Positions 1 to 6,599 of a stretch of 8,921 nt of DNA are shown piece by piece. The DNA lies in contig JAJXXI010000173.1 of the NCBI GenBank assembly GCA_021781185.1, forward strand, positions 1 to 8,921, written 5' to 3'. The notes under the pieces were generated by a model. The model was given only the letters and a program-made list of their open reading frames with translations. It had not been told where the DNA came from and did no database searches. How positions within the stretch are numbered: the stretch's first letter is position 1; every line of letters begins with the position of its first letter. The position numbers were made by a program, and so were the translations under genes. This DNA comes from a bacterium. Its GTDB lineage: Bacteria > Verrucomicrobiota > Verrucomicrobiia > Limisphaerales > UBA11358.

Positions 1-1721
1 TGCTCGACGCCGTTGCGCCGGCGGGCGGGCGGCTGCCAGGTGTAGGTGGGAATGTCCTTTGAATCGGTGGCCAGAATCTCATCGCCATGATGGGTGCTGA
101 ACATTTTCTGCGCGTAATAAGACGGTGAACCGTAGCTGGTGAGCGCATCGTAGCCAATGAGGTCGCTGCGCCATTGCATGGAGCCGCCGCGGCCGAGGTC
201 GCTGACGTTGACGAAAAGCGGCGCGTAGCTGGACAGGACCACGAGGTCGGAGTTTCGTTCCATGCAACACATCCACGCGGCGTCGCCGAGGGCCCCCGCC
301 ATGTTCGGCGTGGGCGAGCCGACGCGGGTGGCCCATTCGCCGACGAAGACCTTGGTTTTGCCGCCGCGTTTGCGGTTGTCATACATGTGCGACTGCGCCT
401 CCATTTCCTCCTCGGAACGATAGTAATGTTCGTCAATCAAATCCGGTTCGCGGCTCTTCACGCCGGCTGTGGCGATGATTTCCAGCGCTGGATATTTTGC
501 CTTGATGGCATCGTAAAATTGCGCGAAGCGGCCGTTGTAGCTGCCGGAGCGGTCGAACCAGTCTTCGTTGCCCACTTCCACGTAGTGCAGCGGGAACGGT
601 GCAGGATGGCCGTCCTTGGCGCGCTGCGCACCCCAAGTCGTGTTGGTGTCGCCGGTCACATACTCGATTTCATCCAGCGCATCCTGGACGTAGGGTTCAA
701 GATCGGGGCCGGGCTTGACGTATTCGTGGCGCAGCGAGTAGCCGGCATACACCGCCAGCAACGGTTCCATGTGCAGGTCTTCGCACCATTCCAGGTATTC
801 CATCAGGCCGAAACCATCCGTGGACCAGTAGCCCCACGGACTTTCATGGCCGGGCCGGTGTGAAATGTCGCCGATGGTGTTCTTCCATTCAAACCGCTCG
901 GCAATGGTGTTTCCTTCGAGATAATTTCCGCCGGGCAGCCGCAGGAATTTCGGCTCCATCGCCCCGAGCATCTGCATCAAATCAATGCGGTTTCCGTTGG
1001 GGCGGTTGTTGAAGGTCGGCGGAAATAGCGAAACCTGCTGGAACCAAATTGTGCCATGATGATTCCAAAATGTTCCCGGTTTGGTCGTGGAGATCACCAG
1101 TTGATTGTCTTTGGAAGGCGCAACGTCGCCCGTCGTCAATGTCACTTCATATTTCCGCCATTGATCTGAAATGTTGGGAACCTCCGCGCTGGCAAAAACC
1201 GTTTTACCGTCGGCGCTTTGGATGGTCACAGTGAGCGGCCCGCGAAATTGACTGCCCTTGGCGTAAAACGAAGCGTGATAAGTCGTCTTCGGCCGGACGG
1301 GAATTCCCCAGAAACCGGCGTTGGCAATGCCTGCCGGGGACGCTTTGGTTGCCCGGCTCACGTCTGCTTTCAGACTCACGTTCAGCGCGTTGTTCAATGG
1401 TGTCGTCGGGTCGAGCGAAATGAGCGCGCCGCCGACCGGGGTCCAATAAACCGCGTTGGTGGGATTGGCCTTGAACGAGCGGTTGCGGATGAGTTCGCCA
1501 TACAGGCCGCCCTCGTAGGAATAATTGATTTCTTCCGTCATCAGTCCGTAAAGCATCGGACTGACTTTCGCCTTCACTTCACCGGCCTTGATTTGGAGGA
1601 CCGGAACCGGCGCGCTGGCTTCCGCTTGTGCGAATGCCGGGGTGGCACCCGCGAGCAGGGCCAGAAGGATTGCATGAACTGACGCAGACAGCACGCGTGT
1701 TGGTGGTTTAATTAGCTTCAT
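1..1721 (-). CDS. Secreted alpha-L-arabinofuranosidase, GH51 family (partial, C-terminus beyond window)
   Basis: The reverse strand is open from an ATG at 1721-1719 to the window edge, giving 573 residues without a stop. Residues 1-31 are a classical signal peptide: K2/K5/R9, a hydrophobic core at about 11-26, and AFA before the likely cleavage at A31/Q32. Residues about 80-235 resemble the carbohydrate-binding (CBM4/9-like) domain of plant-type GH51 enzymes. The catalytic TIM barrel follows, with FLRLPGGNYLEG at 259-270, the acid/base glutamate E386 in VEVGNED, and the nucleophile E462 in VGEWAT. Downstream SSYAPLFVNV is also typical of the plant-type clade. The family releases terminal alpha-L-arabinofuranose from arabinan or arabinoxylan; the exact substrate cannot be read from sequence. 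Probably 75-100 C-terminal residues (end of the beta-sandwich) are missing. It is divergent from gluQ and looks functionally unrelated to it. No clear promoter or Shine-Dalgarno site was seen. Confidence 0.93.
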   Translation of the reverse strand, partial: MKLIKPPTRVLSASVHAILLALLAGATPAFAQAEASAPVPVLQIKAGEVKAKVSPMLYGLMTEEINYSYEGGLYGELIRNRSFKANPTNAVYWTPVGGALISLDPTTPLNNALNVSLKADVSRATKASPAGIANAGFWGIPVRPKTTYHASFYAKGSQFRGPLTVTIQSADGKTVFASAEVPNISDQWRKYEVTLTTGDVAPSKDNQLVISTTKPGTFWNHHGTIWFQQVSLFPPTFNNRPNGNRIDLMQMLGAMEPKFLRLPGGNYLEGNTIAERFEWKNTIGDISHRPGHESPWGYWSTDGFGLMEYLEWCEDLHMEPLLAVYAGYSLRHEYVKPGPDLEPYVQDALDEIEYVTGDTNTTWGAQRAKDGHPAPFPLHYVEVGNEDWFDRSGSYNGRFAQFYDAIKAKYPALEIIATAGVKSREPDLIDEHYYRSEEEMEAQSHMYDNRKRGGKTKVFVGEWATRVGSPTPNMAGALGDAAWMCCMERNSDLVVLSSYAPLFVNVSDLGRGGSMQWRSDLIGYDALTSYGSPSYYAQKMFSTHHGDEILATDSKDIPTYTWQPPARRRNGVE

Positions 1722-1737
1722 AAAGTAATTGTTAAAT

Positions 1738-1752
1738 TTTCCGGCCGGGAAA
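1738..1752. repeat. Short inverted repeat in the divergent intergenic region
   Basis: TTTCC (1738-1742) and GGAAA (1748-1752) flank a GGCCG loop, giving a near-perfect 15-base palindrome with a GC core. It lies between the divergent arabinofuranosidase and gluQ genes, 17 bases upstream of the arabinofuranosidase ATG. It could be an operator half-site pair or chance. No known regulator motif is recognised. Confidence 0.35.
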
Positions 1753-1758
1753 GTCCAC

Positions 1759-1772
1759 CGCCATTTTTGGCG
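1759..1772. repeat. Inverted repeat abutting the gluQ start codon
   Basis: CGCCA (1759-1763) and TGGCG (1768-1772) are exact complements around a TTTT loop. The repeat ends on the base before the proposed gluQ ATG (1773), and the alternative TTG start (1767) lies inside it. If transcribed it could form a five-base-pair hairpin at the ribosome entry site. If not, it may be a protein-binding palindrome. The function is unknown. Confidence 0.35.
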
Positions 1773-2762
1773 ATGGGGAATGACGATAAAAAAGAAAACC
1801 TTGTTCCTCCGTTGACTGAGTTGTTTATTTCTGCCGTGAATCCAGCAGTTGTCCCGGTTGATCATTTCCCGCCGTCCGCCCCCGTGTATCGCGGGCGGCT
1901 CGCGCCCTCGCCCACGGGATATTTGCATCTGGGCCATGCGCGGACCTTTTGGGTGGCGCAGGAACGTGCCCGGGCACACGGCGGTCAGTTGATTCTGCGC
2001 AATGAAGACCTTGATGCCACGCGCTTCAAAATGGAGTTTGTGGACGCGATGATCGAAGATCTGCGCTGGTTTGGCTTTGCGTGGAGCGAAGGCCCGGATT
2101 GCGGCGGCGCTTTTGCCCCTTACAACCAAAGCGAGCGGATGAGTTTTTACCGCGAGGCACTGGAAAAATTGCGCGCGGGCAACTTGGTTTATCCCTGCAC
2201 CTGTTCCCGCAGGGACATTCAGCAGGCCATCCGTGCGCCACATCTGGAAGATGAAGAGCCGGTCTATCCGGGAACCTGCCGGCAAAATCATCTGCCGGAA
2301 ATCGCGCACCGAAAATTTCACTGGCGTTTTCGCGTTCCAGACGGTGAGACCATCGCCTTCACGGATGGGAATTGGGGCCGGCAGGAATTTGTCGCGGGCA
2401 GGGATTTTGGCGATTTCATCGTTTGGCGGCATGACGGCGTGCCGGCGTATCAGTTGGCCTGCGTGGCGGACGACGCGGCGATGCAAATCACCGAAGTGGT
2501 GCGCGGCGCGGATCTGCTGGTGAGCACCGCGCGGCAGATTCTGCTTTTCCGCGCCCTGGGCCTGCCGGTGCCGCGATTTTATCACTGCGCTTTGCTGTGT
2601 GATGAAACGGGCCGCCGGCTGGCCAAACGGCACGATTCCTTAAGTTTGAGATCACTGCGCGAGCGCGGCCATTTGCCGGCCGAGTTGCGCGCAAACTGGT
2701 CGGCGTCGGGTGGGGAAATCGGGCAGGGGATCGGTCAAAAAAAATCCAAAAAAGGCTTGTGA
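1773..2762 (+). CDS. gluQ: Glutamyl-queuosine tRNA(Asp) synthetase (GluQRS)
   Basis: A 329-residue class I synthetase-like enzyme. It activates glutamate with ATP and transfers it to the queuosine base at position 34 of tRNA(Asp), not to the tRNA acceptor end. Numbered from ATG 1773, the Rossmann fold opens with GRLAPSPTG and the HIGH-type motif HLGH at 52-55. A GluQRS-type zinc site follows, C142-x-C144 and Y165-x3-C169. The degenerate KMSKS region is RRLAKRHDS at about 281-289. The protein stops shortly after this and lacks the anticodon-binding domain, which separates it from full-length GltX. It has an N-terminal extension of about 40 residues before the conserved core, so the start is uncertain: TTG 1767, ATG 1773 and GTG 1836 are all in frame and none has a good ribosome-binding site. 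The C-terminus is a lysine-rich tail (QKKSKKGL) encoded by two A-runs. Usual GluQRS length is about 290-310 residues. Confidence 0.92.
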   Translation: MGNDDKKENLVPPLTELFISAVNPAVVPVDHFPPSAPVYRGRLAPSPTGYLHLGHARTFWVAQERARAHGGQLILRNEDLDATRFKMEFVDAMIEDLRWFGFAWSEGPDCGGAFAPYNQSERMSFYREALEKLRAGNLVYPCTCSRRDIQQAIRAPHLEDEEPVYPGTCRQNHLPEIAHRKFHWRFRVPDGETIAFTDGNWGRQEFVAGRDFGDFIVWRHDGVPAYQLACVADDAAMQITEVVRGADLLVSTARQILLFRALGLPVPRFYHCALLCDETGRRLAKRHDSLSLRSLRERGHLPAELRANWSASGGEIGQGIGQKKSKKGL

Positions 2763-2812
2763 AGAAAATCACGATCAGGCAGGCTCCGTGGTTCTGTCGC
2801 GCGGATTTTCTT
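2762..2812. repeat. AT-rich inverted repeat in the gluQ-atpB gap
   Basis: AAGAAAATC (2762-2770) is exactly complementary to GATTTTCTT (2804-2812), with a 33-base loop. The left arm begins on the last base of the gluQ stop codon. The right arm is T-rich, but there is no compact GC-rich stem, so this is not a classical intrinsic terminator. It may be a leader structure of the ATP synthase operon or chance pairing of AT-rich segments. Confidence 0.35.
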
Positions 2813-2847
2813 TCAGAAGTTATTCGTGTGGCTCAATATCATTTTTT

Positions 2848-3801
2848 GTGAACCGTATCGGAAAAATTATTTGCGTCATGGCTCTGTTTGCCGCCGCGTT
2901 CTTGATGAACCTGCAGGCGGATACGATGACTGCACCCGGCGTGGCCGGACACGTCTCAAGCGAGTCTGCGGCACCGCTGGTGACCATGGCGGCACCGACG
3001 CTGTTCAATCTGTTTGGCCTGAAATGGATGCCGGTGACCAACTCGATGATTTGCACTTGGATTGTGGCTGTCTTCATCATCGTTTTGGTGCGTCTCACCA
3101 CCGGGCGGCTTTCCGAAGTTCCGAAACGCGGCCAGAACGTGATGGAGGCGTTGATCGAAGGGTGGGAGGGCTTGATGGGGAATGTGCTGGAGCCCAAGGT
3201 GGTCAAGTGGGTCTTTCCGTTTGCAACCACGTTTTTCATTTTCATTGTCATCTCGAATTTGACGGACTTGTTTCCCTTTGTCGGCAGCATTGGTTACGGC
3301 GTGGCGGACAAGAGCAGCTCTTTGCCGATGGCGGTTTTCCATGTGGAGCGCCCATTCCTGCGGCCGCCAACGACCGACGCCAATCTCACCGTGGCGATGG
3401 CGGGTGTTTTCTTTGTAATGGGGCTCTACTGGGCGGTTCGTTTCAATGGCTTCTGGGGCCTGATCAAACATACGTTTGGCGTGAAGGTGGACACCAACAA
3501 GTTTGCGTATGTGCCGCTGCTGTTGCTCTTCATTTTCATCGGCGTGATGGAATCCTTCTCCATTTTGTTCATTCGTCCGGTGGCGCTGGCGCTGCGTCTT
3601 TATGGCAACATCTTCGGTGGCGAAACCATGCTGACGATGGCAATGACGCAGAAGTCGTTTTTAATGGCTATTTTGCTGGCGCTGCCCGCTTACTTTTTTG
3701 AAACGGTCGTCTGTGTCTTGCAGGCGTTTGTGTTTGCGATGCTTTCCGTCGCCTTTGTCGGCACGATGTGCACCCATTCAGACGAGGAACACGGCCATTG
3801 A
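2848..3801 (+). CDS. atpB: ATP synthase Fo subunit a
   Basis: The integral membrane stator subunit forming the ion half-channels against the c-ring. Numbered from GTG 2848 it has 317 residues. The hallmark segment is PVALALRLYGN followed by GGE. R250 corresponds to the essential arginine (E. coli R210), E259 to E219, and Q292 in VLQAFVF to Q252, with spacings identical to E. coli. Several hydrophobic membrane spans are visible, the first at about 63-82, and the tail is acidic and His-containing (SDEEHGH). The start is uncertain. GTG 2848 gives a signal-peptide-like N-terminus: N-R-I-G-K, a hydrophobic stretch, then LQA/D at 24/25. ATG 2878 gives 307 residues and loses the basic n-region. The frame stays open upstream to 2710, but that part overlaps gluQ and looks non-coding. 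Neither start has a good Shine-Dalgarno site. It heads the ATP synthase operon. Confidence 0.95.
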   Translation: MNRIGKIICVMALFAAAFLMNLQADTMTAPGVAGHVSSESAAPLVTMAAPTLFNLFGLKWMPVTNSMICTWIVAVFIIVLVRLTTGRLSEVPKRGQNVMEALIEGWEGLMGNVLEPKVVKWVFPFATTFFIFIVISNLTDLFPFVGSIGYGVADKSSSLPMAVFHVERPFLRPPTTDANLTVAMAGVFFVMGLYWAVRFNGFWGLIKHTFGVKVDTNKFAYVPLLLLFIFIGVMESFSILFIRPVALALRLYGNIFGGETMLTMAMTQKSFLMAILLALPAYFFETVVCVLQAFVFAMLSVAFVGTMCTHSDEEHGH

Positions 3802-3846
3802 TTTTAGATTTTGCGGCCGGAAGACCTTGAGGCGAACGGCGGCGAT

Positions 3847-3876
3847 AAACTGAAAAAACCAAAACGAAAACACATT
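3847..3876 (+). promoter_or_regulatory. A-rich translation leader of atpE (candidate enhancer)
   Basis: The 30 bases before the atpE ATG are almost free of G and very rich in A (AAACTGAAAAAACC, then AAAACGAAAACACATT), with no Shine-Dalgarno sequence. Subunit c is needed in many copies per complex, and in E. coli an A/U-rich leader before atpE raises its translation. An unstructured enhancer of that kind is inferred here from composition and position only. Confidence 0.4.
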
Positions 3877-4077
3877 ATGCTCGCAGAATTGACAGGTAAT
3901 ATTCACATCGGTCTGGCCTTTGGTGGTGCCGCCATCGGCATCGGCATTGCCGCCGCCGGCGGTGTCATGGCCATCGGCCGCAACCCCGGCGCGTTCGGCA
4001 AGATCTTCACGACGATGTTGATCGGCATGGCGCTCGCCGAAGGGTTGGCGATTCTCGCCTGGATCGTCATCAAGTAG
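3877..4077 (+). CDS. atpE: ATP synthase Fo subunit c (proteolipid)
   Basis: A 66-residue hairpin of two membrane helices that assembles into the rotating c-ring. Helix 1 spans about 7-33, the polar loop is GRNPGA (R35-N36-P37), and helix 2 spans about 44-64. The ion-carrying carboxylate is E55 in MALAEGLAIL, exactly 20 residues after the loop arginine as in Ilyobacter tartaricus. The Na+ ligands of that enzyme are absent: the helix-1 Gln position is I22, and the residue after E55 is Gly rather than Ser or Thr. Proton coupling is therefore the better prediction. The protein is shorter than E. coli c (79 residues), and the loop is RNPG rather than the common RQP. The start ATG 3877 leaves the right N-terminus; the longer in-frame start at TTG 3811 would add an implausible basic leader. 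It lies between atpB and atpF. Confidence 0.95.
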   Translation: MLAELTGNIHIGLAFGGAAIGIGIAAAGGVMAIGRNPGAFGKIFTTMLIGMALAEGLAILAWIVIK

Positions 4078-4089
4078 CCCAACCGTTTT

Positions 4090-4581
4090 ATGCTCGAGAC
4101 TCTTGGCATCCAGTGGCCGAAGTTGATCGCCCAGTTGATCAACTTCTCCATCGTGCTGTTCGTGCTGTGGCGGTTCGCCTACAAGCCGGTGTTCCAACTG
4201 CTGGAGTCCCGCCGCCAGAAGATCGCCGACAGCGTTGCCAACTCCGACAAGATCAAGGCGCAACTCGCCGAGACCGAGCTGGAACGCAAACGCGTCCTAG
4301 CTGAGGCGGGTGACCAGGCTTCCAAGTTGATCGAGGACGCCCGTGCTGCGGCCGCCCGCGTGAGCGAGGCGGAGACGCAGAAGGCGATTGCCGCCGCCGA
4401 GCAGATTATTGCCAAGGCCCGCGAGGCCGCCATGCGGGATCATGCCCGGATGCTGGCTGAACTCAAGCGTGAAGTGGGCCGGTTGGTAGTGCAAACCACG
4501 GCGACCGTGACTGGGAAAGTGCTCACCGCCGAAGACCAGAAACGGCTCGCGGTGGAGGCGGAGAGGCAAATTGCGGCATAA
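4090..4581 (+). CDS. atpF: ATP synthase Fo subunit b
   Basis: The peripheral stalk subunit linking Fo to F1 through delta and alpha. The protein has 163 residues. One membrane helix lies near the N-terminus (about 12-29, in KLIAQLINFSIVLFVLWRF), followed by the usual YKPVFQLLESR hinge. The remainder is a long, charged, Ala/Glu/Lys/Arg-rich helix (about 38-150) typical of the dimeric stalk. Length fits the family (about 155-170). It is a single b gene with no b' copy beside it, so a homodimer is expected. ATG 4090 lies 12 bases after the atpE stop and has no Shine-Dalgarno site, so translation may be coupled to atpE. Confidence 0.95.
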   Translation: MLETLGIQWPKLIAQLINFSIVLFVLWRFAYKPVFQLLESRRQKIADSVANSDKIKAQLAETELERKRVLAEAGDQASKLIEDARAAAARVSEAETQKAIAAAEQIIAKAREAAMRDHARMLAELKREVGRLVVQTTATVTGKVLTAEDQKRLAVEAERQIAA

Positions 4582-4595
4582 ACCGTTATCGGTGA

Positions 4596-4616
4596 GGCTG
4601 GCCTGCGGGCCCAGCC
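4596..4616 (+). other. Intercistronic hairpin between atpF and atpH
   Basis: GGCTGG (4596-4601) pairs with CCAGCC (4611-4616). Inside it CC pairs with GG around a TGCG loop, leaving one bulged C at 4610. This gives a GC-rich stem of about eight pairs just after the atpF stop and 39 bases before the atpH ATG. No T-run follows, so it is not an intrinsic terminator. It may affect mRNA stability, processing or the relative expression of b and delta. This is inferred from the bases only. Confidence 0.45.
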
Positions 4617-4642
4617 GGGATGCAGGGGAGTGCGTCTTAACC

Positions 4643-4646
4643 GGAG
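4643..4646 (+). promoter_or_regulatory. Shine-Dalgarno site of atpH
   Basis: GGAG lies nine bases before the ATG at 4656. It is the only well-placed Shine-Dalgarno core in the operon. Together with the in-frame TAA at 4638-4640 it fixes the start of the short delta protein. Confidence 0.65.
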
Positions 4647-4655
4647 AATATCGGA

Positions 4656-5048
4656 ATGAAGATTTCCAAACTGGCCCAACGTGAAGCCCGGCAACTGTTC
4701 CGCAGTTGCCAGACGAACGGCTTGCTGGATGCACAACGCGTCCGCCGGACCGTCGCGCTGCTCGTGGATAAGAAGCCGCGCGGCTACGTCGAAATTCTTA
4801 CCCGTCTGCACCATTTGGTGAAACTGGACATCGAGCTGCACGCTGCGCGCATCGAGAGTGCCACGACCCTGCCGGCTGAGCTTCAGGCTGAAGTGACGAA
4901 TCGTCTGAAAAGCATCTATGGCGAAGGCATTAATTATACGTTTACGGAGAACCCGGCGCTCATTGGCGGTTTGCGGATTCAGGTGGGCAGCGACCTTTAT
5001 GACGGCAGCGTGAAAACGCGTTTGGATAATTTGGAGCAAAGTTTTTAA
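4656..5048 (+). CDS. atpH: ATP synthase F1 subunit delta, unusually short
   Basis: Delta (OSCP-type) joins the top of the alpha3beta3 head to the b stalk. The C-terminal half is clear: LPAELQAEVTNRL at 72-84, then ALIGGLRIQVGSDLYDGSVK at 101-120 and a final LDNLEQSF, the family's GG-x-x-V/I-x-G...DGSV signature. The protein is only 130 residues, against about 175-180 in most bacteria. The shortening is in the N-terminal helical domain: about 70 residues precede the C-domain instead of about 105 or more. An in-frame TAA at 4638-4640 rules out an upstream start, and the 74-base gap after atpF is too small to hide the missing part in another frame. The start is supported by GGAG at 4643. The next gene, atpA, starts nine bases after the stop. 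Confidence 0.9.
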   Translation: MKISKLAQREARQLFRSCQTNGLLDAQRVRRTVALLVDKKPRGYVEILTRLHHLVKLDIELHAARIESATTLPAELQAEVTNRLKSIYGEGINYTFTENPALIGGLRIQVGSDLYDGSVKTRLDNLEQSF

Positions 5049-5057
5049 CCGGACACT

Positions 5058-6590
5058 ATGAGTAATTTGTTGCAGGAAATCGAAGCCCAGATCGCAGGCG
5101 CAAAGACTGCGACGGCAAAACAAAACGTCGGCGTCATCCGCGAAATCGGTGACGGCGTGGCCAAGATCGAAGGCCTCACCGACACGATGCTCAACGAGAT
5201 GCTCGACTTCGGGAACGGAGTTGTCGGTCTCGCGCTGAACCTTGAGGAAACCGAAGTGGGGGCTATCATCCTTGGCGATTACACCAAGCTCAAGGAAGGT
5301 TCCGAGGTTCGCACCACCGGAAAACTGCTCCAGGTGCCGGTCGGCAAAGGCTTGTTGGGCCGCGTGGTCAACACCATCGGCGAGCCGCTGGACGGCAAGG
5401 GACCGGTCAAGGAAACCGCCTTTTATCCCGTCGAAAAAATCGCCCCCGGCATCGTCAGGCGCCGCTCCGTCAGCCAGCCGGTGCAAACCGGCATCATGGC
5501 CATTGACGCGATGGTGCCGATTGGCCGCGGCCAGCGCGAATTGATCATCGGCGACCGCTCCACTGGCAAGACCACGATTGGCGTGGACACGATGATCAAC
5601 CAGGCGCGCATCAACAAGGCTGCTGAAGCCGCCGGTGAAAAGGATTTCCGTCCGATTTACAACATCTACGTGGCCATCGGCCAGAAGCAGTCGAACATTG
5701 CCCGCGTCATCGGCGTGCTCGAAGAAGCCGGCGCGCTGCCTTACACGGTGGTCGTCGTCGCTTCCGCCTCCGATTCCGCCTCGAACCAATATCTCGCGCC
5801 GTTTGCCGGCGCGGCGATTGGCGAATGGTTCATGGACAACGGCATGGATGCGCTCATCATTTACGATGATCTTTCCAAGCACGCCGTCGCCTACCGCCAG
5901 GTTTCGCTCATCCTGAAGCGTCCGTCCGGTCGTGAAGCCTATCCCGGCGACGTGTTTTATCTCCACAGCCGTTTGTTGGAACGCAGCGCCCGTGTCGGTG
6001 AAAAATACGGCAACGGTTCGCTTACCGCGCTGCCAATCATCGAGACGCAGGCGGGCGACGTTTCGGCTTACATTCCGACGAACGTGATTTCCATCACGGA
6101 CGGCCAGATTTATCTGGAAACCGACCTGTTCTATCAGGGTGTCCGTCCCGCCGTTTCCGTGGGTCTCTCCGTGAGCCGCGTCGGTTCCGCCGCGCAGATC
6201 AAGGCGATGAAGCAGGTGGCCGGCCGCATCAAGGGCGATCTCGCGCAGTTCCGCGAACTCGCGGCGTTCGCGCAGTTCGGTTCTGATCTCGATGCGAAGA
6301 CGCAGGCGTTGCTCGAACGTGGCAAGCGCATCATCGAAATTTTCAAGCAGAACCAATACAACCCGCTGGCCGTCGAAGTGCAGGTGCTGGTTTTGTGGAC
6401 GGCGCAGAACAATTTCTTTGACGATGTCGCCGTGGAAAAGGTGAAGGATTTCCAGGGCAAGTTGGTGGATTTCTTCCAGACGCGCAAAGCCGATTTGCTC
6501 CTGAAGATCCGCAATGAAAAGGCCATCAGCGACGCCATCGCGGCGGAGTTGAAGACGGCGGTCGCGGAATTCAAGCAGACCTACCGCTGA
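5058..6590 (+). CDS. atpA: ATP synthase F1 subunit alpha
   Basis: The non-catalytic nucleotide-binding subunit of the alpha3beta3 head. At 510 residues it matches the family length. In order: an N-terminal helix that normally contacts delta, a beta-barrel domain to about 95, and the nucleotide-binding domain with P-loop GDRSTGKT at 165-172 (K171/T172). [11 protein letters not shown] at about 266-276 is the Walker B region, and the arginine finger is R374 in [10 protein letters not shown], equivalent to E. coli R376. A C-terminal helical domain follows. The P-loop differs from the usual GDRQTGKT by Ser168 in place of Gln. ATG 5058 has only a weak GGA close upstream, so coupling to atpH is likely. 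Confidence 0.97.
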   Translation: MSNLLQEIEAQIAGAKTATAKQNVGVIREIGDGVAKIEGLTDTMLNEMLDFGNGVVGLALNLEETEVGAIILGDYTKLKEGSEVRTTGKLLQVPVGKGLLGRVVNTIGEPLDGKGPVKETAFYPVEKIAPGIVRRRSVSQPVQTGIMAIDAMVPIGRGQRELIIGDRSTGKTTIGVDTMINQARINKAAEAAGEKDFRPIYNIYVAIGQKQSNIARVIGVLEEAGALPYTVVVVASASDSASNQYLAPFAGAAIGEWFMDNGMDALIIYDDLSKHAVAYRQVSLILKRPSGREAYPGDVFYLHSRLLERSARVGEKYGNGSLTALPIIETQAGDVSAYIPTNVISITDGQIYLETDLFYQGVRPAVSVGLSVSRVGSAAQIKAMKQVAGRIKGDLAQFRELAAFAQFGSDLDAKTQALLERGKRIIEIFKQNQYNPLAVEVQVLVLWTAQNNFFDDVAVEKVKDFQGKLVDFFQTRKADLLLKIRNEKAISDAIAAELKTAVAEFKQTYR

Positions 6591-6599
6591 TAAATTTCC

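Noticed and set aside
174..863. A 229-codon open frame on the plus strand opposite the arabinofuranosidase gene
   Set aside because: The minus strand here encodes the GH51 catalytic residues in an unbroken 573-codon frame, so the plus-strand frame is a shadow.
1722..1772. Possible promoter for the arabinofuranosidase on the minus strand (TGGACT, 17 bases, TAACAA)
   Set aside because: The -10 element matches the consensus at only three positions, so it is not distinguishable from chance.
1773..2762. Reading gluQ as a truncated glutamyl-tRNA synthetase (gltX pseudogene)
   Set aside because: The length, the zinc-site spacing (C-x-C, then Y-x3-C) and the end soon after the KMSKS-like region are those of complete GluQRS proteins, not of a broken GltX.
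2812..2842. Possible sigma70 promoter before atpB: TATCAT at 2837-2842 with TTCAGA at 2812-2817
   Set aside because: The -10-like hexamer is good, but the -35 is poor and the spacer is 19 bases. Transcription would start at about the GTG 2848 codon. Too weak to annotate, though it would favour ATG 2878 if real.
2826..3701. A 291-codon plus-strand frame overlapping atpB
   Set aside because: It is an alternate frame of atpB, Gly/Arg/His-rich and without membrane segments, whereas the atpB frame carries all subunit a hallmarks.
3811..3876. N-terminal extension of subunit c from an in-frame TTG at 3811
   Set aside because: It would add a basic, polar 22-residue leader unlike family members, while ATG 3877 gives the usual c-subunit N-terminus.
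4596..4616. Intrinsic terminator between atpF and atpH
   Set aside because: The hairpin is GC-rich, but no T-run follows and the operon continues nearby in the same direction.
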